Program-made: the position numbers and the translations under genes | Shown: positions 34,011 to 40,990 of the stretch, piece by piece | How positions within the stretch are numbered: the stretch's first letter is position 1 | Layout: every line of letters starts with the position of its first letter | Source: Xanthomonas chitinilytica | Lineage (GTDB): Bacteria > Pseudomonadota > Gammaproteobacteria > Xanthomonadales > Xanthomonadaceae | Reading direction: 5' to 3' | DNA: 64,000 bases | Assembly: GCF_026107455.2 (NCBI RefSeq) | Contig: NZ_JAPCHY010000002.1 | Coordinates: 358,602 to 422,601, forward strand | Notes under the pieces: generated by a model | Databases searched by the model: none | Told to the model about the DNA's origin: nothing | Seen by the model: the letters and a program-made list of their open reading frames with translations, nothing else

Positions 34011-35072
34011 ATGCTGCTGCGCACCCCGTTGTTCATCGTCCTGGCCGGACTCGCCACGCTGGCGGCAACGCCGGCCCACGCTGCGGAACAGTGCGCGCAG
34101 AGCAAGTTGCGCAATACCCCGCCGGCGGTGAACTTCCGTATCGACAACGACCTGTTCGGCGGCGAGCAGCAGGACCAGGGCTACAGCAACGGCGCGATGC
34201 TGACGCTGGTATCGCCCAACCTGGTCGACTACACCCGCGATCCCTGCCTGCCGCGCCTGGCGCGCTGGGTGAACGGCTATCTCGAGCGCCTGCATCCGGG
34301 CGAGTTCGAGCAGCAGAACATGGTGTTCAGCATCGGCCAGGGGCTGTTCACGCCGACCGACAACACCCGTTCGGACCTGATCGAGGACGACCGCCCGTAT
34401 GCCGGCGTGCTGCTGGTGGCCTTCGGCTACAACGCGCGCAACCACGACCACCTGCGCACCACGCAGCTGGCGCTGGGCATGGTCGGTCCCTCGGCGCAGG
34501 GCAAGCAGGTGCAGCGCGCGGTGCACAAGCTGATCGATGGCGACGACTTCAACGGCTGGGACCACCAGCTGCGCGACGAGCCGGTGTTCAAGCTGGTGCA
34601 CGAGCGCATGCGCCGCTGGCCGGGCGATGGCCAGGCCAATGCCGCCGGCTGGGGCTGGGATGCGATCAGCCACTGGGGTGGCGCGATCGGCAACCTGGCC
34701 ACCTACGCCAACACCGGCGGCGAAGTCCGCTTCGGCTGGAAGCTGCCCGACGACTTCGGCAGCACCCCGCTGCGCCCGGCCGGCGAGAACACCGCCCCGG
34801 CCCGGGCCGGACGCGTGCCGGGATGGTCCTGGCACCTGTTCGCCACCGCCGACGGGCGCTGGGTGCTGCGCGACATCACCCTGGACGGCAACACCTTCCG
34901 CAACAGCCACAGCGTGGACAAGCGCCCGCTGGTGGCCGACCTCGGCTACGGGCTGGCGATCATGCGCGGACAGTGGAAGTTCGCGCTGGCCCGCTACCAC
35001 CGCACCCGCGAATTCGACCTGCAGAAGGAAACGCCGGTGTTCGGCAGCTTCACCATCAGCCGCAGCCTCTGA
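34011..35072 (+). CDS. lpxR: Outer-membrane lipid A 3'-O-deacylase (LpxR / DUF2219 family)
   Basis: 353-aa beta-barrel protein. A signal peptide (LLRTPLFIVLAGLATLAATP, ends AHA-AE) is followed by VNFRIDNDLFGGEQQDQGYS, which carries the Asn-Asp pair and Ser of the LpxR active site, then FSIGQGLFTPTD, EDDRPYAGVLLVAFGYN and a C-terminal strand ending FTISRSL. LpxR removes the 3' acyl chain of lipid A and changes recognition of LPS. CAGGAG lies 6 bases before ATG 34011. The gene runs opposite to the conserved dacC-ybeD-lipB order and looks inserted there. Some DUF2219 proteins have unknown activity, so the enzyme assignment is inferred. Confidence 0.82.
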   Translation: MLLRTPLFIVLAGLATLAATPAHAAEQCAQSKLRNTPPAVNFRIDNDLFGGEQQDQGYSNGAMLTLVSPNLVDYTRDPCLPRLARWVNGYLERLHPGEFEQQNMVFSIGQGLFTPTDNTRSDLIEDDRPYAGVLLVAFGYNARNHDHLRTTQLALGMVGPSAQGKQVQRAVHKLIDGDDFNGWDHQLRDEPVFKLVHERMRRWPGDGQANAAGWGWDAISHWGGAIGNLATYANTGGEVRFGWKLPDDFGSTPLRPAGENTAPARAGRVPGWSWHLFATADGRWVLRDITLDGNTFRNSHSVDKRPLVADLGYGLAIMRGQWKFALARYHRTREFDLQKETPVFGSFTISRSL

Positions 35073-35087
35073 CGGCGGCGGCCGGCC

Positions 35088-35140
35088 GGTCGCGACTGAC
35101 GTCGCTCCTACGGGCAGGAGCGGCGTCAGTCGCGGGCTTT
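35088..35140. repeat. REP-type palindrome (imperfect)
   Basis: Two arms of about 19-20 bp (CGCGACTGACGTCGCTCCT and its near complement) with a short CGGG-type loop, followed by GGGCTTTT. Same family as the perfect copy at 60893-60955 and the broken one at 39721-39812. Just after the lpxR stop. Confidence 0.8.
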
Positions 35141-35185
35141 TCGGGCGGATCCCGCGATGCACGCCTTCCATGGATGGGCGAAGGG

Positions 35186-35222
35186 CCACGAAAAAGCCGG
35201 CGCGAGGCCGGCTTTTTCGTGG
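35186..35222. terminator. Bidirectional terminator between lpxR and dacC
   Basis: A perfect 16-bp stem, CCACGAAAAAGCCGGC and its complement, with a 5-base loop gives a T-run after the stem on both strands. It serves the two convergent genes. Confidence 0.9.
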
Positions 35223-35268
35223 CGGACCGGGGCGATGCCCACTCCGGTGGAAGCTGCGGCGGGGCCGC

Positions 35269-36468
35269 TTACTCCGATTCCCACCACATCCAGAAGCTGT
35301 CCCACAGCCGCTTGAAGAAGCCGGCCTGCTCCACCGCCGCCACCGCCACCAGCGGCGCCTGGGCCACCACCTTGCCGTCCAGCGAGACCTTCACCGTGCC
35401 GACCTGCTGGCCGGCGGCGATCGGCGCTTCCAGCACCTTGGGCACTTCCATGCTCGGCTTGAGGTCGTTGTAGCGGCCGCGCGGCACGCTCACCAGCAAC
35501 GGCTGCGCCACGCCCAGCTGCACCTGGTCGGCCTTGCCCTTCCAGATCTTCTGCGTGGTGACCGCGCCGCCCGGCTCGTACAGGCGATGGGTCTCGAAGA
35601 AGCGGAAGCCCCAGTTGAGCAGCGCCAGGCTGTCGTCGGCGCGCTGCTTCTCCGAGCTGCCGCCCATCACCACCGCGATCAGGCGCTGGTCGCCGCGCTG
35701 GGCCGAGCTCATCAGGCAGTAGCCGGCCGCCGAGGTGTGCCCGGTCTTGATGCCGTCCACGCTCTGGTCGCGCCACAGCAGCAGGTTGCGGTTGGGCTGG
35801 GTGATGCGGCCGACGGTGAATTCCTTGATCTTGTTGTAGGCGTAGGTCTCGGGATAGTCGCGGACCAGCGCGCGGCCCAGCAGCGCCAGGTCGTAGGCGC
35901 TGGAGTAGTGGCCTTCGGCGGTCAGGCCGTGGGCGTTGACGAAGTGCGAGTTCTTCATGCCGAGCTTGTCGGCATAGCTGTTCATCAGCGCGGCGAAGGC
36001 CTCCTGGCTGCCGGCCACGTGCTCGGCCAGGGCGATGGCGGCATCGTTGCCGGACTGCACCGCCATGCCCTTTTCCATGTCCTCCAGGCGCGCGGTCTGG
36101 TTGACCGCAAAACCGCTGTAGCTGCCGTCGGTGCCGGCGCCGCCCTCGCGCCAGGCGCGCTCGCTGAGCATCACCTGGTCGTCCGGGCTGACCTTGCCGT
36201 TCTTGATCTCCGCGGCCACCACGTAGGAGGTCATCACCTTGGTGATGCTCGCCGGCGCCACCTGGTCGTGGATGTTCTCGCCCGCCAGCACCTGGCCGGT
36301 GGCGTAGTCCATCAGGACCCAGGACTTGGAGACGCTGGGGGCCGGGGCCGGCGGCGTGGCCACCACGGCCGGTGCGGCAGCCGGGGCCGGGGCCGGCGTG
36401 GGCGTCTGGGCGGAAACCAGGCCGAAGGCGAGCGTGGCCACGGCGGCGGCGGCAAAACGGAATTTCAT
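35269..36468 (-). CDS. dacC: D-alanyl-D-alanine carboxypeptidase (PBP5/6 family)
   Basis: 399-aa periplasmic carboxypeptidase trimming pentapeptide stems. Signal peptide ends VSA-QT, then a Pro/Ala-rich linker. Active-site motifs: SITK (S74-K77), SGN (S139) and KTG (K241). A C-terminal PBP5-type domain (VSVPRGRYNDLKPSMEVPKV) is followed by an amphipathic anchor FFKRLWDSFWMWW for membrane docking. ATG 36468 begins the signal peptide. Third gene of mltB-rlpA-dacC; 97 bp from rlpA. Confidence 0.95.
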   Translation of the reverse strand: MKFRFAAAAVATLAFGLVSAQTPTPAPAPAAAPAVVATPPAPAPSVSKSWVLMDYATGQVLAGENIHDQVAPASITKVMTSYVVAAEIKNGKVSPDDQVMLSERAWREGGAGTDGSYSGFAVNQTARLEDMEKGMAVQSGNDAAIALAEHVAGSQEAFAALMNSYADKLGMKNSHFVNAHGLTAEGHYSSAYDLALLGRALVRDYPETYAYNKIKEFTVGRITQPNRNLLLWRDQSVDGIKTGHTSAAGYCLMSSAQRGDQRLIAVVMGGSSEKQRADDSLALLNWGFRFFETHRLYEPGGAVTTQKIWKGKADQVQLGVAQPLLVSVPRGRYNDLKPSMEVPKVLEAPIAAGQQVGTVKVSLDGKVVAQAPLVAVAAVEQAGFFKRLWDSFWMWWESE

Positions 36469-36565
36469 CGGACAGCAACTCCTGAGGGGCGCGGAGGTCG
36501 GGAAGACGGGCATTGTAGGCCCATGGCGGCGGCACGCAGGCCGCCCGCGAAGACGACGACGGGAG

Positions 36566-37867
36566 TCAGTCCCGGACGATCTGCGGGCGCCCGAAGCCAA
36601 GACCGGCGATGCGGCCGGCAAGTTCCGCGGCGCTGGCATGGTCGCTGGCCGGCACCCGCAGCCGCCACAGGGTGCGGCCGCCGCTGACGATGTCGCTGAG
36701 GCTGGCACCGGCGATGCCGGCCGCCGACAGCTGGGTGAGGGCACGGTTGGCGTTGTCGCGGTTGGAGAAACTGGCCACCTGCAGCAGCACATTGCCCAGC
36801 GTGGCGGCGGCGAGATCGCGTGCTGGCGCCTCGCGGGTGGCCACGGTCGCAGTCCGGGCCGGAGCTGGAGCCGAAGCCGGGGTCGTGGCCGTCGGCGCGG
36901 CGGCCGGCCGGCCGGTGGCCACGCGCACGCCGTTGTCCTTCATCCAGGCATCGAAATTGTCGGCCGAACCGGGCCGGGCGGAATCGGCGACGCGGTAGCG
37001 CCACTGTTCGCCGGCATCGGCCAGCGCCTGGCGCGCCGCCGGTACCGCGGCGGGCGCGGCCGGGGTCGCCGGCAGGCTGCCGACGAGCCGGTCCATGTCG
37101 CTGGCGGCCGCGGCCGCAACCGCTGTCGTGGCCGCGGCGGCCTCGGCCCTGCGCTCGCGGCGCGTGGACTTGCCGGCGCCTGCCAGCAGGTTGTCGCTGC
37201 CCGGGGTCAGCGCCTCCACCTCCACCCGCCCGGTGCCGCGCTGGGTGATGCCCAGCTTGACCGCCGCGGCGTAGCTCAGGTCGATCACCCGGCCGTCGTG
37301 GAACGGGCCGCGGTCGTTGACCCGGACCACCACCGATTCGCCGTTGTCCAGATTGGTGACGCGGGCGAAGCTGGGCAGCGGCAGCGTCTTGTGCGCCGCG
37401 GTGAAGGCGTACATGTCGTAGACCTCGCGGTTGGAGGTCAGCCGGCCATGGAACTTGCTGCCGTAGTAGGAGGCGATGCCCTTCTCGGAATAGCCCTCCA
37501 CCTTGTCCATCACCCGGTACTGCTTGCCGAGCACGGTGTAGGGCGACTTGTTGCCCACCGGCGAGCGCGGCTCGTCGCTGACCACCGGCTCGGGAATGCA
37601 GGCGACATTGGGGACGTAGGCCGGCGTGCTGTCGGACACGCCCGGCTTGTACAGGCCGCCGGCGGTGTAGTTGCCGCGGGTGGCCGGGTCCTCGCTGGCC
37701 GGCGCGTAGGGCGAGCCTTCCGGACACCCGGCGGACTTGCCGCCTGGTGCCGGGGCACCGACCTTGGCGGTGGCGCCGGACGCGGCCGGTGCGGATTTCT
37801 TCGGCGCACTGCTGCAGGCGGCAAGCCCAAGCACGATCAACGCGGGGACCAGCAGCCTGATGTTCAT
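36566..37867 (-). CDS. rlpA: RlpA-type septal lytic transglycosylase lipoprotein
   Basis: 433-aa lipoprotein (lipobox LAAC, Cys18). The double-psi beta-barrel domain spans about 125-225 with EKGIASYYGSKFHGRLTSN, TAAHKTLPLPSFARVTNL and VVRVNDRGPFHDGRVIDLS; a low-complexity Ala-rich linker follows and a SPOR domain closes the protein (LLQVASFSNRDNANRALTQL ... LWRLRVP). RlpA cleaves peptidoglycan lacking stem peptides at the septum. Start overlaps the mltB stop as ATGA. Longer than E. coli RlpA because of the linker. Confidence 0.93.
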   Translation of the reverse strand: MNIRLLVPALIVLGLAACSSAPKKSAPAASGATAKVGAPAPGGKSAGCPEGSPYAPASEDPATRGNYTAGGLYKPGVSDSTPAYVPNVACIPEPVVSDEPRSPVGNKSPYTVLGKQYRVMDKVEGYSEKGIASYYGSKFHGRLTSNREVYDMYAFTAAHKTLPLPSFARVTNLDNGESVVVRVNDRGPFHDGRVIDLSYAAAVKLGITQRGTGRVEVEALTPGSDNLLAGAGKSTRRERRAEAAAATTAVAAAAASDMDRLVGSLPATPAAPAAVPAARQALADAGEQWRYRVADSARPGSADNFDAWMKDNGVRVATGRPAAAPTATTPASAPAPARTATVATREAPARDLAAATLGNVLLQVASFSNRDNANRALTQLSAAGIAGASLSDIVSGGRTLWRLRVPASDHASAAELAGRIAGLGFGRPQIVRD

Positions 37868-39009
37868 GCCGGTGGCAGCTCCTTGCCGGCGATGGCCTGC
37901 GACAGCTGGAACACCGCCATCGCGTACATCTTGGAAATGTTGTAGCGGGTGATCGCGTAGTAGTTCTGGAAGCCCAGCCAGTACTGCTTGCCGTCGCTGG
38001 CCTCCAGCGTCACCGGGGTGGCGGTGGCCTCCGCCGGTACCGGCACCCGCGGCTGGTAGCCGCGCGCGGCCAGCTCGGCCAGGCTGTGGTTGGGGGTCCA
38101 GTCGGTGGGGTTGAACTCCTCGTGGCCGGCGGCCAGCGTCGCCGGCACCGCCACCTCGCCGCCGCGCACCCAGCCGCCCTTCTTCACGAAATAGTTGGCG
38201 ATGGAGGCGAACACGTCGTCGAAGTTGCCGAACAGGTCGCGGCGGCCGTCGCCGTCGCCGTCCACGGCGAAATCCAGGTAGCTGGACGGCATGAACTGGC
38301 CCATGCCCATCGCCCCGGCATAGCTGCCCTTGAGCGCGGTGATGTCCAGCTTTTCCAGGCGCGCCAGCTCGAACAGCTTGGCCAGTTCGTCGCGGAAGAA
38401 CAGCTCGCGGCGCACCTCGCGCTCGAGCTTGTCCGGATCGCCGCTGCGCGGGTAGTTGAAGGCCAGCGTGTACAGCGCATCGAGCACGCGATGGTTGCCG
38501 GTGTTGCCGCCGTAGCTGGTCTCCACGCCGATGATCGCCACGATCACCTCGGCCGGCACGCCGGTGCGCTGCTGCACGCGCTCCAGTTCGGCGCGGTGCT
38601 GGGCGAGGAACTTCCTGCCGCCGTCGATGCGCGCCTGGCTGATGAACATCGGCCGGTATTCGTTCCACGGCTTGACCCGCTCGGCCGGGCGCGCCATCGC
38701 CGCGATGATCGGCTGCCGCACCTGCGCCTGGTCGAGCACGCCGGCGATATAGGCCGCATCGATCCCGTAGCGGGCGGCGGTGTCGCGGATGAAGTTGGCG
38801 CGGGCCACCTCGAACGGCACCGGGGTCAGGTCCACCGGCGGCGCGGTCGGCGCGGCCGCCTCGGGCACCGCCTCGGCCGGGGTATCGCCGCCCGCCGCGG
38901 GTGCGCGCGGGGTGTCCACGGCCGGCGGCGCCGCGGGTGGGGACGGCGGCTGGGTCGCACAGGCGACCAGGCCGAAGGTAATGAAGCACACCAGTACGCG
39001 TCGAATCAT
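37864..39009 (-). CDS. mltB: Membrane-bound lytic murein transglycosylase B
   Basis: 381-aa outer-membrane lipoprotein (lipobox LVAC, Cys17) with a Pro/Ala linker to about residue 62. The catalytic domain has the active Glu163 in IIGVETSYGGNTG, GSYAGAMGMGQFMPSSY and VDGDGDGRRDLFGNFDDVFA. Cleaves glycan strands to 1,6-anhydro-MurNAc. In relatives it directly follows rodA; here 874 bp separate them. ATG 39009 is the only start keeping the signal peptide. Confidence 0.95.
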   Translation of the reverse strand: MIRRVLVCFITFGLVACATQPPSPPAAPPAVDTPRAPAAGGDTPAEAVPEAAAPTAPPVDLTPVPFEVARANFIRDTAARYGIDAAYIAGVLDQAQVRQPIIAAMARPAERVKPWNEYRPMFISQARIDGGRKFLAQHRAELERVQQRTGVPAEVIVAIIGVETSYGGNTGNHRVLDALYTLAFNYPRSGDPDKLEREVRRELFFRDELAKLFELARLEKLDITALKGSYAGAMGMGQFMPSSYLDFAVDGDGDGRRDLFGNFDDVFASIANYFVKKGGWVRGGEVAVPATLAAGHEEFNPTDWTPNHSLAELAARGYQPRVPVPAEATATPVTLEASDGKQYWLGFQNYYAITRYNISKMYAMAVFQLSQAIAGKELPPA

Positions 39010-39202
39010 CGGGCGAGATTAGCAGGTCGAGGATGAATTTCCAGCAATAAGACCATGAATCACAAGAAGATTAAACGCCAATTCCCGCACATCCGGCCGG
39101 CCCGGCACGATCGCCGGCCGGTATCGGCGCGGACAGGCGGGCACCGACCGCCGGCAACGGGCAGCCAGGACATGGCAGGGCAAGGAAAGGTCAGAAGGAC
39201 CG
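39010..39202. other. Upstream region of mltB, no gene
   Basis: The first 60 bp are AT-rich for this genome and probably hold the leftward mltB promoter. The open frame starting at 39055 has Arg/Pro-rich content typical of noncoding GC-rich DNA, so I do not call a gene. Confidence 0.4.
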
Positions 39203-39378
39203 CCGGTTGCGCCCCCATCCCCGCGGGCGCAACCGGCCGTCCGGCCGGATCCAGTGCGGGCGCGACCCGCGTCTCCCCACGCGGATCCCGTCCCGAATTC
39301 GGCGATGGCCGAGCGATGGCGCGGCGGCCGTCCCCGCCCTCGGCACGGTGCCGCGAGGCATCCGGCAACCGGGACGGG
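39203..39378 (-). ncRNA. Candidate small RNA from an orphan FNR-type promoter
   Basis: Inferred transcript of about 175 nt. It would start near 39378, 41.5 bp from the centre of the FNR-like box, and run leftward to a perfect 12-bp hairpin (CCGGTTGCGCCC 39203-39214 with its complement at 39225-39236) followed by a pyrimidine-rich stretch. No open frame with a ribosome site is seen. Alternatively it is the long leader of mltB. Confidence 0.35.
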
Positions 39379-39384
39379 GGCGCT

Positions 39385-39427
39385 ATTGTGCAGTCTGAAT
39401 GGGGGCAATGGTTTGATCGCGATCAAA
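39385..39427 (-). promoter_or_regulatory. FNR/Anr-type box with class II spaced -10
   Basis: TTTGATCGCGATCAAA (39412-39427) is a perfect palindrome that fits TTGAT-N4-ATCAA exactly. Read leftward, CACAAT at 39390-39385 lies 22 bp downstream, the spacing of a class II FNR-activated promoter. On the rightward strand no -10 is found at that distance. Confidence 0.55.
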
Positions 39428-39506
39428 ACTCGGCACAGCCGATCGGGCGAGCCCCCGGGAAAAGGAGCGCCGGGCCGCCAGCGGATGCGACCGGGCTGCT
39501 GCATGT

Positions 39507-39654
39507 TTTTGCTGCCGCGCAGGCAGTTCAGGAAAGGCAGGTCATCTGCGAAGAGGCGGCATAGCCGTTCGCTGCCGCCTGGGCAGCCAGGAAAAGACTG
39601 GAGTGGAACCAGAACCAGCCGAGCGGGTTTGCTGCCGCGCAGGCAGCTCGGGAA
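39507..39654 (+). CRISPR. Degenerate CRISPR remnant with type I-F geometry
   Basis: Three 28-bp repeats start at 39507, 39567 and 39627, exactly 60 bp apart, leaving two 32-bp spacers (39535-39566, 39595-39626). Each repeat has the hairpin CTGCC-N5-GGCAG (one arm varies as CTGCCGCCTGGGCAG) and a G/A-rich 3' end; the second begins GTTCGCTGCCG and ends GAAA, about 22 of 28 positions like the common I-F repeat. Repeats differ from each other at several sites, so the array is decayed. No cas or tniQ genes are in the window. Confidence 0.6.
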
Positions 39655-39720
39655 TGTGACCCCAGAAGGCTCTCTTCCCTTCCGCGGGAGCGCGCGTTGC
39701 CGGGCCACCTGGCTGCTGAC

Positions 39721-39812
39721 CGAAAAGCCCGCGACTGACGTCGCTCCTACAACGTTTCCCTGCCGTTGGCTGGAGCGACGCCGGGGGGCCGCGGGCCGTC
39801 AGTCGCGATCGA
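39721..39812. repeat. Broken REP palindrome
   Basis: The left arm (CGCGACTGACGTCGCTCCTAC, in part 39730-39750) matches the perfect REP at 60893; about 20 bp later a right arm resumes with GGAGCGACG and, after a GC-rich interruption, GTCAGTCGCGA. The loop is expanded compared with other copies. Confidence 0.6.
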
Positions 39813-39883
39813 GGCCCGTCGAACGCCCTTCCGGGCCGGGGCAGGTGAGGACGGAAGGAGGCCCGCCGCACCGGCGGGCGCGG

Positions 39884-40990
39884 TCAATGCCCGTGCACCG
39901 GGCGGTGCGCCTTGATCGCCATCACCAGGCCGAAGCCGGCCAGCAGCGACACCGCCGAGGTGCCGCCGTAGCTGATCAGCGGCATCGGCACGCCCACCAC
40001 CGGCAGCAGGCCGGAGATCATGCCGCCGTTGACCACCACGTAGACGAAGAACGCCAGGCCGGTGGCGCCGGCCAGCAGCCGCGAATAGGTGTCGCGCGAA
40101 TCCACCGCGATCCACAGGCAGCGCCCGATCACCACCAGGTACAGCGCCAGCACGATGGCCACGCCGATCCAGCCGAATTCCTCGCTCAGCACCGAGAACG
40201 CGAAATCGGTGGTCTGCTCGGGGATGAAGTTCAGATGCGACTGCGAGCCCAGTCCCCAACCCTTGCCGTCCAGCCCGCCCGAGCCGATCGCGATCTTGGA
40301 CTGGATGATGTTCCAGCCGGCGCCCAGCGCATCGCTCTCCGGGTCCAGGAACATCAGGATGCGGTCCTTCTGGTACGGCCGCAGCAGCCAGAACCACGCC
40401 ACCGGCGCGGCGGCGGCCACCCCGCCCAGCGCCACCCCCACCCACCACCACGGCAGGCCGGCCAGCAGCAGCACGAACGCGCCGCTGGCGGCGATCAGCA
40501 CGCCGGTGCCGAAGTCCGGCTGCAGCATCACCAGCGCGGTCGGCACGCCGATGATCACCGCCGTCGTCAGCACCACCGGGATGCGCGGCGGCAGCGGCAT
40601 GCGGTGCAGGTACCAGGCCACCATCATCGGCAGGCTGACCTTGAGCAGCTCGGCCGGCTGCAGGTAGAAGAACTTCAGGTCCAGCCACTGCCGCCCGTAC
40701 TTGCCGGTGCCCAGCACGAACACCGCCAGCAACGGGATCATCGACACCGCGTAGATCATCGGCGTCCACGCGCGCAGGCGCAGCACCGACAACCGCGAGA
40801 TCACCCACATCGCCGCCAGGCCGATCGCGAAGCGCACCGCCTGGGCCATGACCAGGCGTTCGCCGCCGGCACTGTGCAGCACCGCCAGGCCGATCCCCAT
40901 CAGCGCCATCAACGCCAGCAGCAGCGGCCAGTCCAGGCTGCGCGCGAAGCGCCCGGCCATTTCCGCCGCCCAGCGCAGGAAGTCCCTCAT
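39884..40990 (-). CDS. rodA: Rod-shape SEDS peptidoglycan polymerase RodA
   Basis: 368-aa membrane glycosyltransferase of the elongasome with about ten helices. SEDS signatures are GKYGRQWLDLKFFYLQPAEL, LVMLQPDFGTGVLI with the essential Asp, HLNFIPEQTTDFAFSVLSEE and GVPMPLISYGGTS. Works as a complex with PBP2, whose gene overlaps it in an ATGA junction just upstream. Ends the mreBCD-mrdA-rodA operon here; the next gene, mltB, is displaced by an 874-bp gap. Confidence 0.96.
   Translation of the reverse strand: MRDFLRWAAEMAGRFARSLDWPLLLALMALMGIGLAVLHSAGGERLVMAQAVRFAIGLAAMWVISRLSVLRLRAWTPMIYAVSMIPLLAVFVLGTGKYGRQWLDLKFFYLQPAELLKVSLPMMVAWYLHRMPLPPRIPVVLTTAVIIGVPTALVMLQPDFGTGVLIAASGAFVLLLAGLPWWWVGVALGGVAAAAPVAWFWLLRPYQKDRILMFLDPESDALGAGWNIIQSKIAIGSGGLDGKGWGLGSQSHLNFIPEQTTDFAFSVLSEEFGWIGVAIVLALYLVVIGRCLWIAVDSRDTYSRLLAGATGLAFFVYVVVNGGMISGLLPVVGVPMPLISYGGTSAVSLLAGFGLVMAIKAHRPVHGH

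Noticed and set aside
39055..39564. Open frame in the rodA-mltB gap
   Set aside because: Arg/Pro/Gly-rich translation without motif or ribosome site; it crosses the FNR-type promoter and a CRISPR-like repeat.
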